A DNA stretch of 64,000 bases from Pseudomonas sp. Q2-TVG4-2. GTDB taxonomy: Bacteria; Pseudomonadota; Gammaproteobacteria; Pseudomonadales; Pseudomonadaceae. Of this stretch, positions 7,142-15,682 are shown piece by piece. Each line of letters begins with the position of its first letter. The first letter of the stretch is position 1. Below the pieces are notes generated by a model that searched no databases, was not told the origin of the DNA, and saw only the letters and a list, made by a program, of their open reading frames with translations. Made by a program: the position numbers and the translations under genes. Location: NCBI RefSeq assembly GCF_013620795.1, contig NZ_LGLW01000002.1, positions 62,001 through 126,000 of the forward strand, in the 5' to 3' direction.

Positions 7142-9247
7142 ATGACGGATGTCGTACGGCTCGAATTCCAGGGCGAGATCGCTCTGATCACGGTCAACAA
7201 CCCACCAGTCAACGCGCTCGGCCAAGCCGTGCGTGAAGGCCTGCTGCAGGCCTTTCAGAGCGCCGAGGCGGATGCACAGGTCCGTGCCGTCGTGCTGATC
7301 TGCGAGGGCAGTACTTTCATTGCCGGCGCTGACATCAAGGAATTCGGCAAGCCGCCGCAGGCACCGAGTCTGCCGGAGGTGATCGAGGTCATCGAAGGCA
7401 GCGGCACGCCGAGCGTCGCGGTGATTCACGGCACTGCCCTGGGTGGCGGGCTGGAAGTCGCGCTGGGCTGCCATTACCGCATCGCTCGGCGGGACGCCAA
7501 AGTCGGCCTGCCGGAAGTGAAGCTGGGTCTGTTGCCGGGTGCTGGCGGCACCCAGCGCTTGCCGCGTCTGGCCGGCGTTGAGAAGGCGCTGGACATGATC
7601 GTCAGCGGCACGCCGATCGATGCGGCAGAGGCGGTGGAGCACAACGTCATCGATGAGCTGTTCGACGGCGACCTGAGGGAAGCCGGCCTGGCTTATGCCC
7701 GTCGTATGATCGAGGAAGGTCGCGCACCGCGTCGCACTGGCGAGCAGACTCGCGGTCTGGAGAATGCCGACAACGAGGCCCTGATCAGGGCCAAGCACGC
7801 CGAGGTGGCCAAGCGCATGCCCGGCCTGTTCTCGCCGCTGCGCTGCATCGCGGCGGTCGAGGCGGCCACCAAGCTGCCGCTGGCCGAGGGTCTCAAGCGT
7901 GAGCGTGAGTTGTTCGCCGAGTGCCTGAACTCGCCACAGCGTGGTGCGTTGGTCCATTCCTTCTTCGCCGAGCGTCAGGCGAGCAAGATCACCGATCTGC
8001 CGGCCGACGTGAAACCGCGCCCGATCAATAGCGCCGCGGTGATTGGCGGAGGCACCATGGGTGTCGGTATCGCCCTGAGTTTTGCTAATGCTGGTGTGCC
8101 GGTAAAGTTGCTGGAAATCAATGACGAGGCACTGCAGCGCGGCTTGCAGCGTGCCCGCGATACCTATGCCGCCAGCGTAAAGCGCGGCAGCCTGACCGAG
8201 GAGGCAATGGAAAAACGCCTCAAGCTGGTCACTGGTGTTACCAATTACAGCGCCCTGGCCGACGCCGACGTGGTGGTCGAGGCGGTGTTCGAGGAAATGG
8301 GCGTCAAGCAGCAGGTCTTCGAGCAGCTGGACGCCGTCTGCAAGCCAGGCGCAATCCTCGCCTCCAATACATCGTCACTGGATTTGAATGCCATCGCGGC
8401 CTTCACCAAACGTCCCGAAGATGTGGTGGGTTTGCATTTCTTCAGCCCGGCCAACGTGATGCGCCTGCTGGAAGTGGTGCGTGGCGAGAAGACCAGTCAC
8501 GAAGTGCTGGCCACCGCCATGGCGATCGGCAAGAAGCTGAAGAAGGTCTCGGTGGTGGTTGGTGTCTGCGACGGCTTCGTCGGCAACCGCATGGTCTTTC
8601 AGTATGGCCGCGAGGCGGAATTCCTGCTTGAAGAGGGCGCCACGCCGCAGCAGGTCGACGGCGCGCTGCGCAACTTCGGCATGGCCATGGGGCCCTTTGC
8701 GATGCGCGATCTGTCTGGATTGGATATCGGCCAGGCGATTCGCAAGCGCCAGCGGGTCGACCTACCGGCCGATCGCGACTTCCCCACCGTCTCCGACAAG
8801 CTCTGCGCGGCCGGCATGCTCGGGCAGAAGACGGGTGCGGGTTATTACCGCTACGAGCCGGGCAACCGTACGCCGCTGGAGAACCCTGAATTGGCGCCTA
8901 TGCTCGACGCGGCGTCGCGGGAAAAAGGCATCGAGCGCCGTGAGCTGGATGAGCAGTACATCGTCGAGCGGACCATCTTCGCGCTGGTCAACGAAGGCGC
9001 GAAGATTCTCGAAGAGGGCATCGCCCAACGCTCCAGCGACATCGACGTCATTTACCTGAACGGTTACGGATTCCCGGCCTTCCGGGGTGGGCCGATGTAT
9101 TACGCCGACAGCGTTGGCCTGGACAAGGTGCTCGCGCGTGTTCGCGAACTTCACGCACGGTGCGGTGACTGGTGGAAGCCGGCGCCGCTATTGGAAAAAC
9201 TGGCCGCCGAAGGCCGTACTTTCACCGAATGGCAGGCCGGGCAATGA
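7142..9247 (+). CDS. Bifunctional enoyl-CoA hydratase / 3-hydroxyacyl-CoA dehydrogenase (PimF/FadJ-like)
   Basis: A 701-residue two-domain beta-oxidation enzyme. The N-terminal crotonase domain (about 1-190) has the oxyanion-hole segment GADIKEF and the two catalytic glutamates, Glu105 (GGGLE) and Glu125 (GLPEV). The C-terminal dehydrogenase (about 295-690) has the NAD motif GGGTMG (302-307) and catalytic His432 in LHFFSPA. It hydrates 2-enoyl-CoA and oxidises the 3-hydroxyacyl-CoA. I start at ATG 7142, with GGAGG at 7131-7135, not at an upstream alternative. Two acyl-CoA dehydrogenase genes follow, an arrangement like pimF-pimC-pimD of Rhodopseudomonas, where dicarboxylic acyl-CoAs are degraded. 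The thiolase and CoA ligase are not in the cluster. Confidence 0.88.
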   Translation: MTDVVRLEFQGEIALITVNNPPVNALGQAVREGLLQAFQSAEADAQVRAVVLICEGSTFIAGADIKEFGKPPQAPSLPEVIEVIEGSGTPSVAVIHGTALGGGLEVALGCHYRIARRDAKVGLPEVKLGLLPGAGGTQRLPRLAGVEKALDMIVSGTPIDAAEAVEHNVIDELFDGDLREAGLAYARRMIEEGRAPRRTGEQTRGLENADNEALIRAKHAEVAKRMPGLFSPLRCIAAVEAATKLPLAEGLKRERELFAECLNSPQRGALVHSFFAERQASKITDLPADVKPRPINSAAVIGGGTMGVGIALSFANAGVPVKLLEINDEALQRGLQRARDTYAASVKRGSLTEEAMEKRLKLVTGVTNYSALADADVVVEAVFEEMGVKQQVFEQLDAVCKPGAILASNTSSLDLNAIAAFTKRPEDVVGLHFFSPANVMRLLEVVRGEKTSHEVLATAMAIGKKLKKVSVVVGVCDGFVGNRMVFQYGREAEFLLEEGATPQQVDGALRNFGMAMGPFAMRDLSGLDIGQAIRKRQRVDLPADRDFPTVSDKLCAAGMLGQKTGAGYYRYEPGNRTPLENPELAPMLDAASREKGIERRELDEQYIVERTIFALVNEGAKILEEGIAQRSSDIDVIYLNGYGFPAFRGGPMYYADSVGLDKVLARVRELHARCGDWWKPAPLLEKLAAEGRTFTEWQAGQ

Positions 9248-9293
9248 GCGCCGCCCGCCTGCACTCTGCCGATCGGATATCGAGGATTCATCC

Positions 9294-10490
9294 ATGAACG
9301 TCAACTACACGGCCGAAGAGCTCGCCTTCCGCGATGAAGTGCGCGCCTTCCTGAAAAGCGAGCTGCCGGCGGATATCGCCGCCAAGGTAAAGCTCGGCAA
9401 GCACATGTCCAAGGAAGATCACCAGCGCTGGCAGCAGATTCTGGTCAAGCGCGGCTGGTACGCACCGGGCTGGCCGGAGGAGTTCGGCGGGACCACCTGG
9501 GGGCCTGTAGAAAAACATATCTTCGACGAAGAATGCGCGGCCTTCGGTGCCCCACGCACCGTGCCGTTCGGCGTCAACATGGTCGCCCCGGTGATCATCA
9601 AGTTCGGTACCCAGCAGCAGAAGGACCATTACCTGCCGCGCATCCTCTCCGGTGAAGACTGGTGGTGCCAGGGCTATTCCGAGCCGGGCGCCGGTTCTGA
9701 CCTGGCCAGCCTCAAGACCCGCGCCGTGCGTGACGGCGACCATTATGTGGTCAACGGCCAGAAGACCTGGACCACCCTTGGTCAGCACGCCAACATGATC
9801 TTCTGCCTGGTGCGCACCGACCCGGAAGCCAAGCAGCAGCGCGGCATCAGCTTCCTGTTGATCGACATGAGCACGCCGGGCATCAGCGTGCGGCCGATCA
9901 TCACCCTGGACGGCGATCACGAGGTCAACGAAGTCTTCTTCGACAACGTCCGCGTGCCGGTGGAAAACCTCGTCGGCGAGGAAAACCAGGGCTGGACCTG
10001 CGCCAAGTACCTGCTCACCCACGAGCGCACGGGCCTGGCCGGCATCGGCGCCTCGAAGGCGGCGCTGGCGCACCTCAAGCGCATCGCTATGAAGGAAGTC
10101 TGCGACGGCAAGCCGATGCTGGAAGACCCGCTATTCCGTGCCCAGGTGGCGGAAGTGGAGATGCAGCTGATGGCCATCGAGATGAGCACCCTGCGCATTC
10201 TCGCCGCGGCGAAGGAGGGCGGCGTGCCTGGCGCCGAGTCGTCGATCCTCAAGGTCAAGGGCACCGAAATCCGCCAGGCCATCACCAGCCTGCTGCGCAA
10301 GGTCATTGGCCCCTACGCGCTGCCGTTCCTGGAAGAGGAGCTGCAGCTGGACTACGACGGCGAGCTGCTGCACGCCGACTACAGTGCGGCGCTGGCCGGC
10401 GACTACTTCAACATGCGCAAGCTGTCGATCTTCGGCGGCTCCAACGAAATCCAGAAGAATATCGTCTCGAAGATGATTCTCGAGCTGTAA
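9294..10490 (+). CDS. Acyl-CoA dehydrogenase, PimC-like (large subunit)
   Basis: A 398-residue flavoprotein of the acyl-CoA dehydrogenase family that would introduce the 2,3 double bond in an acyl-CoA. It shows the FAD-contact segment CQGYSEPGAGSDLAS (about 125-139) and GQKTWTT. At the usual C-terminal base position (Glu376 of medium-chain enzymes) the sequence is IFGGSNEIQ, with Gly381 instead of Glu. A Glu244 in LTHERTG aligns with the alternative base used by isovaleryl-CoA and heteromeric steroid enzymes. Together with the next gene, 12 bp downstream, it probably forms a heteromer. The start ATG 9294 follows GAGG at 9282-9285; the longer upstream frame overlaps the previous gene and is not used. 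Confidence 0.87.
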   Translation: MNVNYTAEELAFRDEVRAFLKSELPADIAAKVKLGKHMSKEDHQRWQQILVKRGWYAPGWPEEFGGTTWGPVEKHIFDEECAAFGAPRTVPFGVNMVAPVIIKFGTQQQKDHYLPRILSGEDWWCQGYSEPGAGSDLASLKTRAVRDGDHYVVNGQKTWTTLGQHANMIFCLVRTDPEAKQQRGISFLLIDMSTPGISVRPIITLDGDHEVNEVFFDNVRVPVENLVGEENQGWTCAKYLLTHERTGLAGIGASKAALAHLKRIAMKEVCDGKPMLEDPLFRAQVAEVEMQLMAIEMSTLRILAAAKEGGVPGAESSILKVKGTEIRQAITSLLRKVIGPYALPFLEEELQLDYDGELLHADYSAALAGDYFNMRKLSIFGGSNEIQKNIVSKMILEL

Positions 10491-10502
10491 GGGGGCACCG
10501 CA

Positions 10503-11645
10503 ATGGACTTCAAACTGACTGAAGAGCAGCAAATGCTGCAAGACACCGCGGCGCGCCTGGTGCGCGACGCTTACCCGTTCGAGCAGCGCGAGAAATTCAG
10601 CGAGTTGGAGCTGGGCTTCTCCGCCGAGTTCTGGGGCCAGCTGGGCGAGCTGGGCCTGACCGCCGTGCCGTTTGATGAAGAGATCGGCGGCTTTGGCGGC
10701 GGCGGCGTGGAATCCATGCTGGTGATGACCGAGCTGGGCCGTGGTCTGACGCTGGAGCCTTACCTGCAATCGGTGATCTTCGGCGGCGGGCTGCTCAACC
10801 AGCTGGGTAGCGACGCGCAGAAGCAGGACCTGCTGCCGCAAGTTGCGGCCGGTTCGCTGCAGCTGGCGGTGGCCTTCGAAGAACCGCAGAGCCACTACAA
10901 CCTCAACGACGTGCAGACCAAAGCCGAGACGGTCGACGGCGGTTATCGGCTGTCCGGGCGCAAGGCCGTGGTGATCGGCGGGCACAGCGCCGGGCAGATC
11001 ATCGTCTCCGCGCGCACCTCAGGTGACAGCCGCGACGAAGCCGGCATCAGCCTGTTCCTCGTCGACCCGAACGCCCAAGGCGTCAGCCGCCGCGTGTATC
11101 CGACCATCGACGGGCGCAAGGGCTGCGAGCTGTTCCTCGACAATGTGCAGGTGGGCGCCGACGCGGTGCTCGGCGAAATCGGCAACGCCTTGCTGGCACT
11201 GCGCTACCAGCAGGGCCGCGCCATCGCCGCGCAGTGCGCCGATGCGCTGGGCAGCATGGACGAAGCCTGCAAGCTGACCCTCGACTACCTGAAAACGCGC
11301 AAGCAGTTTGGCGTGCCGATCGGCAAGTTCCAGGTCCTGCAGCACCGCATGGTAGACATGCAGACCGAGCTGGAGCAGGCCACCAGCATGGCGATCCTCG
11401 CCGCGACCTTTGCCGACGGCGAAGACAACGACGACCGCCGCCGCATCATCGCTGCCGCCAAGTACATCTGCGCCCGCGCCGCCCGTAAGGTGGCTGAGGA
11501 AGCGATCCAGCTGCATGGCGGCATCGGCATGACCTGGGAATACAACCTCGCCCATCACGCCAAGCGTTTGGTCATGATCGCCCACCAGTTCGGTGACGAT
11601 GACCATCACCTGAAGGCCTATACGAAGCTGATGCAAGTGGCATAA
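10503..11645 (+). CDS. Acyl-CoA dehydrogenase, PimD-like (small subunit)
   Basis: A 380-residue acyl-CoA dehydrogenase paralogue. The C-terminal half has KTRKQFGVPIGKFQ (FAD and subunit contact, about 264-277) and QLHGGIGMTWEY (about 336-347), the form found in pimeloyl-CoA dehydrogenase small subunits. The central EEPQSHYN segment replaces the SEPGAGSD found in its partner, so this subunit may contribute the C-terminal FAD-binding face while the partner supplies the other residues. It is the last gene of the operon, 12 bp after the large subunit and before a strong terminator. The start ATG has GGGGG just upstream. The substrate is unknown. Confidence 0.86.
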   Translation: MDFKLTEEQQMLQDTAARLVRDAYPFEQREKFSELELGFSAEFWGQLGELGLTAVPFDEEIGGFGGGGVESMLVMTELGRGLTLEPYLQSVIFGGGLLNQLGSDAQKQDLLPQVAAGSLQLAVAFEEPQSHYNLNDVQTKAETVDGGYRLSGRKAVVIGGHSAGQIIVSARTSGDSRDEAGISLFLVDPNAQGVSRRVYPTIDGRKGCELFLDNVQVGADAVLGEIGNALLALRYQQGRAIAAQCADALGSMDEACKLTLDYLKTRKQFGVPIGKFQVLQHRMVDMQTELEQATSMAILAATFADGEDNDDRRRIIAAAKYICARAARKVAEEAIQLHGGIGMTWEYNLAHHAKRLVMIAHQFGDDDHHLKAYTKLMQVA

Positions 11646-11664
11646 GGGCGAATCGCAGCACAGC

Positions 11665-11696
11665 AAAACCGGGTCAATGGCCCGGTTTTGCTTTTT
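11665..11696 (+). terminator. Terminator after the pimFCD-like operon
   Basis: AAAACCGGG pairs with CCCGGTTTT (7-nt loop), followed by GCTTTTT ending at 11696. It begins about 20 bp after the stop codon. Confidence 0.9.
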
Positions 11697-11822
11697 CAGG
11701 CATGTGTCCGCAGCGCTCAGCCGTCTTCCGGTGTGGCAACGGTTACCATCCGGTCGTCCCGCTTGCTTATGTCAGCCCGCAATTCCTGCAGTAAGCCGAA
11801 GCCCTGCGCCAATCCTTCCTAA

Positions 11823-11960
11823 AAAGGCCTTCTTCGGCCAGTTGATGCCTCAATACCTAATGACGAACCGGCCAGCGTATTGCTGGAGCGTATCCGCGCG
11901 GAGCAAGGGATCCTGCCAACGGTGCGCGAAAGTAAGGGTGAGCATGAACAGGGCTTTCGT
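11823..11960 (+). pseudogene. Relic of a type I restriction specificity subunit (hsdS) 3' end
   Basis: In the frame following the TAA at 11820-11822, the translation contains PNDEPASVLLERIRAE (about 11850-11897), preceded by KGLLRPVDASI. The PNDEPAS-LLERIRAE signature is typical of the C terminus of HsdS proteins (commonly ...QDPNDEPASVLLERIRAEKA). No start codon, ribosome-binding site, target-recognition domain, hsdM or hsdR is nearby, and the frame drifts into unrelated sequence before 12071. I read it as a decayed remnant of a few dozen codons; the right boundary is a guess. Confidence 0.5.
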
Positions 11961-12066
11961 GGTTTCGTAGGGTGGGCCGGGCGGCGTTCCGCTTCAGCAC
12001 ACCGTTATGGCGCTGGCGGTGGGCTCAGCGGCCGAGGTACCCATGCAGAGCGTCGCAGGCGAGTTG

Positions 12067-12137
12067 TGTAGGAGCCAGCTTGCTGGCGATCCGAGATCGC
12101 GAAGAAGGCTTTGATCGCCAGCAAGCTGGCTCCTACA
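12067..12137. repeat. REP doublet (REPIN)
   Basis: Two perfect 25-bp inverted arms (12067-12091 and 12113-12137) flank a 21-bp spacer. Each begins or ends with TGTAGGAGCC and contains GCCAGC-TT-GCTGGC, the Pseudomonas REP consensus. Such pairs are mobilised by RAYT transposases; none is in this window. It could also fold into an mRNA 3'-end hairpin for either convergent unit. Confidence 0.85.
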
Positions 12138-12217
12138 GGGAGACCTTGGGTCCGGGCCCCTTACACTAACCGTTGCTCTGATGCAGATGCAGCGGACCTG
12201 CGATTCTGAGCCTTTCC

Positions 12218-13102
12218 TCAGGCCACTGCCTGATCGCCTCCAACGCTGAGCTCCGGCAGCAAATAGTTCGACCAGAGCGTCGGTGCGAAGGAGTTGCGGA
12301 AAAAGCCGAAGTGGCCGATGCGATCCGCGCCGACTTCTGCCGGGGCGATGCGGCGCATCTGCTTGGCTGCGCCGGAATAAAACCCATGCAGCGATTCGGT
12401 GTTGCGCGCCGACATCATCTCGTCGTCGGTGAACGACAACGAGGTCAGCGGCGTTTGCACAGCGGCGAACGCGCGACGCATGGGTTCGCCTTCGACGCCC
12501 ACCAGGTACTCGGGGTGCAGACACCAGCGACGCCACTGTCGGATGACCCCGGCCGGTAGATCACCGACCGCGCCGATACGATCTCCGGGAAAGTATCCCG
12601 CGACGGCTGTCAGTAGCGGGGCCAGACCATGCCAGAGCAACCATGCCTGGCGGCGGATCTGCGGGCTGTTCTCGCGCCAGTAGCCGCTGCCTGCGGCGAT
12701 GGTGATGATTCGGGTGAGTCGCTCATGGCCTTCCACCAAGGGCAAGATCTGCGCGCCGACGCTGTGACCGATCCAGTAGAGGGGCATATCTCCTGCCGTT
12801 TCCGCAACGTTTGCCAGCACGGCGCTGCAGTCATGGCGGGCCCAGTCGAGGAGGTCCACTTTGAGCTGGCGCAGAGGCACCTGGCGGGACTGGCCCATGC
12901 CGAGATAGTCGAACGTCACCACCAGAAACCCGCGTTCGGCAAGCCAGCTCGCGAAATTGGCGTAGAAGCGTTGTTTCACGCCCATCGCCGGGGCGATCAG
13001 CACGGCGCCCCGCGGTGCGCCCGCAGGGTGATACCAGCAGCTGGCCAGTCGGTGGCCGTTACCGTTGTCGATCGAGCGTGCTTCAGCCTCTATTGTCGCC
13101 AT
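12218..13102 (-). CDS. Alpha/beta-fold hydrolase
   Basis: A 294-residue soluble serine hydrolase. It has the oxyanion segment APAMGVKQRFY, the FDYLGMGQS strand and the nucleophile elbow GHSVG with Ser114. The catalytic acid and His lie in the C-terminal half (for example DDEMM, and HFGFFR near the end). It resembles uncharacterised Pseudomonas esterase-like proteins. It is divergent from a TetR-family gene, with a palindromic operator-like site in between (13167-13183), so it is the likely target of that regulator. The natural substrate is unknown; a lipid or ester is plausible. Confidence 0.8.
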   Translation of the reverse strand: MATIEAEARSIDNGNGHRLASCWYHPAGAPRGAVLIAPAMGVKQRFYANFASWLAERGFLVVTFDYLGMGQSRQVPLRQLKVDLLDWARHDCSAVLANVAETAGDMPLYWIGHSVGAQILPLVEGHERLTRIITIAAGSGYWRENSPQIRRQAWLLWHGLAPLLTAVAGYFPGDRIGAVGDLPAGVIRQWRRWCLHPEYLVGVEGEPMRRAFAAVQTPLTSLSFTDDEMMSARNTESLHGFYSGAAKQMRRIAPAEVGADRIGHFGFFRNSFAPTLWSNYLLPELSVGGDQAVA

Positions 13103-13166
13103 GCCTGTTCTCCGGTCTTTTTGTATTGCCTGGATCGGCGCAGTATACGAGCAGCAGAAATTATTT

Positions 13167-13183
13167 CTAGAATATTATTCTAG
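13167..13183. promoter_or_regulatory. Palindromic operator of the hydrolase/TetR pair
   Basis: CTAGAATA-T-TATTCTAG is a perfect 17-bp palindrome in an A/T-rich patch, 11 bp before the tetR-like ATG and 64 bp before the hydrolase start. The position suits autorepression plus control of the divergent hydrolase. Confidence 0.65.
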
Positions 13184-13194
13184 TCGGAGGCCGA

Positions 13195-13800
13195 ATGGCG
13201 CGAAGTAGCCGCAAGCAAGAAATCCTTCAGGCCGCGCTTGCCTGTTTTACCGAATACGGGGTGGAAGCCACGACAATAGAGATGATCCGCGACCGTTCCG
13301 GTGCCAGCATCGGCAGCCTGTACCACCATTTCGGCAATCGCGAGCGAATCATCGCCGCGCTCTATCTGGAAGGCATCGGCCAATACGCGGGGCTGCTGGA
13401 GGCCGGGTTGATCGAGACGCTGGACGCCGAAGCCTGCGTCAAGTTGTTCGTCACCCGCTACATCGACTGGGTGGTGGTGAACCCGGACTGGGCGCGCTTC
13501 GTCCTGCATAACCGTGGACGGGTCGAGGCGGGAGAGATGGGCGAGCGGCTGAGGGAGGTGAATCGAAGCCATGGTGAGCGGGTCGCTGCGATTCTGCGTC
13601 GCCATCGCGACAGCGGCGCTTTTCGCCGCATGCCCGGGGATTGTTTTCTCGCGGTTGTGATCGGGCCCTGTCACGACATGGCGCGCAATTGGCTGGCGGG
13701 ACGCTCGCGAACGCAACTGGCCGATTGCCGCGAGCTGCTCGCCGACATTGCCTGGGCGAGTGTCAGAGCCCAGCCGGGGTCCGGAAAATCACCAGCCTAG
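13195..13800 (+). CDS. TetR-family transcriptional regulator
   Basis: A 201-residue regulator. The N-terminal helix-turn-helix (about 8-52) reads KQEILQAALACFTEYGVEA, then TIEMIRDRSGASIGSLYHHF. The rest is a helical ligand-binding domain with no recognisable specificity. The ATG at 13195 follows CGGAGG (13185-13190). It probably represses itself and the divergent alpha/beta hydrolase through the palindrome between them. The ligand is likely related to the hydrolase substrate (inference). Confidence 0.85.
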   Translation: MARSSRKQEILQAALACFTEYGVEATTIEMIRDRSGASIGSLYHHFGNRERIIAALYLEGIGQYAGLLEAGLIETLDAEACVKLFVTRYIDWVVVNPDWARFVLHNRGRVEAGEMGERLREVNRSHGERVAAILRRHRDSGAFRRMPGDCFLAVVIGPCHDMARNWLAGRSRTQLADCRELLADIAWASVRAQPGSGKSPA

Positions 13801-13837
13801 CCTCGGCCACGCCGCGTTCTCGATCGTTCGCAGGAAA

Positions 13838-14620
13838 TCACACGCCAAGGCTCTCGATATCACGGGCGAGCATTTCCAGCTGATGCGCCAGCGAGCCCCG
13901 GAGGGCTTCTTCGCTGAGCTGGAACGACGGCGCACCGCAGCTCAGCGCCATGATGCTGCCGTCGGCCAGGCGAAGCGGCACGCCGGCGGCCTTCACGTTG
14001 CGATCCCAATCACCAAGTGACAGGCAAAAGCCGTGCTGACTGAACTCATCGAAAGACTCTTCCAGCGACCGTTTCATCGTCGGCCAGTCGTCGCCGTATT
14101 TGGTTTCCAGCGCGGCCATCAGGTGCTCGCGCTCCTTTTCCGGAGTGGCGGCCAGGAAGGCACGGCCAGCGGCGGTGGTAGCCAGCGGCAGACGCACACC
14201 CACATCCATGCGCAGCGTCGATACCTCGGCGGGGCGGCAGTTCTCCACGTAGATCATCGACAGCCGATCGCGGCAGGTCAGGCCGACTGAGGTATTGGTG
14301 CGACGAGCGAACTCGTCCATGTACGGTTTGGCCAGCTGGCGCACGCGCAGGTTGGAAACGTAGGCATAACCCAGCGCGAGCACGCCGGAGTCGAGCTGAT
14401 ATTTCTCGAGCTGCTGGGAGTAGCTGAGGTAGCCGAGTTTGGTCAGGGTGTAGGTCATGCGCGAAACCGTAGGCTTCGGTAACCCGGTGATGCGTGCGAT
14501 ATCCTGATTGCCCATCACCACCGAGCCATGGGTGAAGGCGCGCAGTACATCCAGCCCGCGAGACAAGGCCTCGACGAATTTGCGGTCCTTTGGGTTCTCG
14601 ATGTCTTCAACGTCGCTCAT
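13838..14620 (-). CDS. IclR-family transcriptional regulator (PcaR/PobR-like)
   Basis: A 260-residue regulator with an N-terminal winged helix (about 13-75; NQDIARITGLPKPTVSRM is the recognition region) and a C-terminal effector-binding domain (about 80-255). The opening RKFVEALSRGLDVLRAF is typical of the PcaR/PobR branch, which controls aromatic and hydroxyaromatic catabolism. I chose the ATG at 14620 (MSDVEDIENP...), because the 34 codons upstream are not IclR-like, although the ribosome-binding site is weak. No aromatic-degradation genes are adjacent, so the target is probably elsewhere. It ends 37 bp from the convergent tetR-like gene. Confidence 0.83.
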   Translation of the reverse strand: MSDVEDIENPKDRKFVEALSRGLDVLRAFTHGSVVMGNQDIARITGLPKPTVSRMTYTLTKLGYLSYSQQLEKYQLDSGVLALGYAYVSNLRVRQLAKPYMDEFARRTNTSVGLTCRDRLSMIYVENCRPAEVSTLRMDVGVRLPLATTAAGRAFLAATPEKEREHLMAALETKYGDDWPTMKRSLEESFDEFSQHGFCLSLGDWDRNVKAAGVPLRLADGSIMALSCGAPSFQLSEEALRGSLAHQLEMLARDIESLGV

Positions 14621-15057
14621 GGTGATATCGGTCTGTCTGGTAGTGGGGCAGCGGGCGAACGATAGCAGATCGCCCTTATGGCAGGCAGTGCAGCCGCTGC
14701 AGGGCACCTTGGGGCTTGGCATTGCCCGTATTGCTGCAAAGGCCTTTATTCCATAGTAGCTGAAAAAGTCGATCCTGCATTCCGCACAGTAAAACTATAA
14801 TTCGCTTTTGGAGGGTGGCGCGCAGTTATCTTGAATACCGGCGGGCTTGAGGGTCGCTGCGCATTTATTCCGTATCCCTCGGTGGTGGCTGGGCGGAAAT
14901 ACTCAACGATGGCATCGCGACGGCGCCGCTTCGACTATATAAGCTGAGCGATCGGTGGTTGTCAGGCGACGAACGGCGAATCCATGAATGCCTGTTCCAG
15001 GCCGGTCTGGCCGGGGTTTGAGACCAAAGAGGCCGGCAAGGAAAAGTTACGCCATGC

Positions 15058-15086
15058 TTGTTGCTATGGGGGCTTTCTGATATAAA
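15058..15086 (+). promoter_or_regulatory. sigma-70 promoter of rpmBG
   Basis: TTGTTG (15058-15063) and TATAAA (15081-15086) with a 17-bp spacer, a near-consensus promoter fitting highly expressed ribosomal genes. Confidence 0.7.
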
Positions 15087-15190
15087 GCAGCGCTCTTTTC
15101 TAGGGGCCCGGTTTCTTCGCTTGCCGCGTAGCCGGTAAGACCCCAACGAAACGTGGCGCTGAGCGCCAAAAGACAATTGAATTCAAGCGG

Positions 15191-15209
15191 CCAACCCATG
15201 CCGGGTTGG
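15191..15209 (+). promoter_or_regulatory. Leader hairpin upstream of rpmB
   Basis: CCAACCC-ATGCC-GGGTTGG forms a perfect 7-bp stem in the leader RNA, 25 nt before the rpmB ATG. It could be an autoregulatory or stabilising element; this is inference. Confidence 0.4.
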
Positions 15210-15234
15210 GCATGTGGTTTTAGAGGGCTGAGGC

Positions 15235-15471
15235 ATGTCGAGAGTCTGTCAAGTTACCGGTAAGGGTCCGGTAACCGGGAACAACATTTCCCACGCGAAC
15301 AACAAAACCCGTCGTCGTTTTCTGCCGAACCTGCAGCATCATCGCTTCTGGGTCGAGTCCGAGAACCGCTTCGTACGTCTGCGTCTGACCGCCAAGGGCA
15401 TGCGCGTTATCGACAAGCGCGGCATCGACGCCGTTCTGGCTGAAATCCGCGCTCGCGGCGAAAAGGTTTAA
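15235..15471 (+). CDS. rpmB: 50S ribosomal protein L28
   Basis: A 78-residue basic protein identical in layout to gammaproteobacterial L28: [20 protein letters not shown] at the N terminus and [15 protein letters not shown] in the middle. It is a component of the large ribosomal subunit. It is followed after 11 bp by rpmG, the standard rpmB-rpmG operon, with a strong promoter and a leader of about 140 nt upstream. The ATG follows GAGGGCTGAGGC. Confidence 0.98.
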   Translation: MSRVCQVTGKGPVTGNNISHANNKTRRRFLPNLQHHRFWVESENRFVRLRLTAKGMRVIDKRGIDAVLAEIRARGEKV

Positions 15472-15482
15472 GGAGAATTATC

Positions 15483-15638
15483 ATGCGTGACCTGATCCGT
15501 TTGGTGTCCAGCGCCGGTACCGGCCACTTCTACACCACCGACAAGAACAAGCGCACCACCCCCGACAAGATCGAAATCAAGAAGTACGATCCTGTCGTGC
15601 GTAAGCACGTGATCTACAAGGAAGCCAAGATCAAGTAA
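15483..15638 (+). CDS. rpmG: 50S ribosomal protein L33
   Basis: A 51-residue L33 ([19 protein letters not shown]...), a large-subunit protein near the E site. It has no CxxC pairs, so it is the zinc-free (C-minus) form. AAGGAG at 15471-15476 overlaps the rpmB stop and places the ATG at 15483. It is co-transcribed with rpmB and closed by a terminator 18 bp downstream. Confidence 0.98.
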   Translation: MRDLIRLVSSAGTGHFYTTDKNKRTTPDKIEIKKYDPVVRKHVIYKEAKIK

Positions 15639-15655
15639 TTGATCGGCCCTTGAAG

Positions 15656-15682
15656 AAAAACCCGCCAATCGGCGGGTTTTTT
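15656..15682 (+). terminator. Terminator of rpmBG
   Basis: CCCGCC-AATC-GGCGGG followed by six T residues, preceded by AAAAA; a strong Rho-independent terminator, possibly bidirectional. Confidence 0.93.

Larger units (their letters stand above)
11646..12217. other. Long intergenic region with relic and REPIN
   Basis: 572 bp between the beta-oxidation operon and the convergent hydrolase gene. It holds the terminator, a fragment resembling the 3' end of hsdS (11823-11960) and a perfect REP doublet (12067-12137). No intact gene is seen. The patchwork suggests past insertion and decay. Confidence 0.6.
14621..15234. other. Region between iclR-like gene and rpmB, including the rpmB leader
   Basis: About 614 bp without a gene. 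The left part must carry the IclR-gene promoter. The right part has the rpmB promoter (15058-15086) and a transcribed leader of roughly 140 nt with a CCAACCC/GGGTTGG hairpin (15191-15209). Confidence 0.5.
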
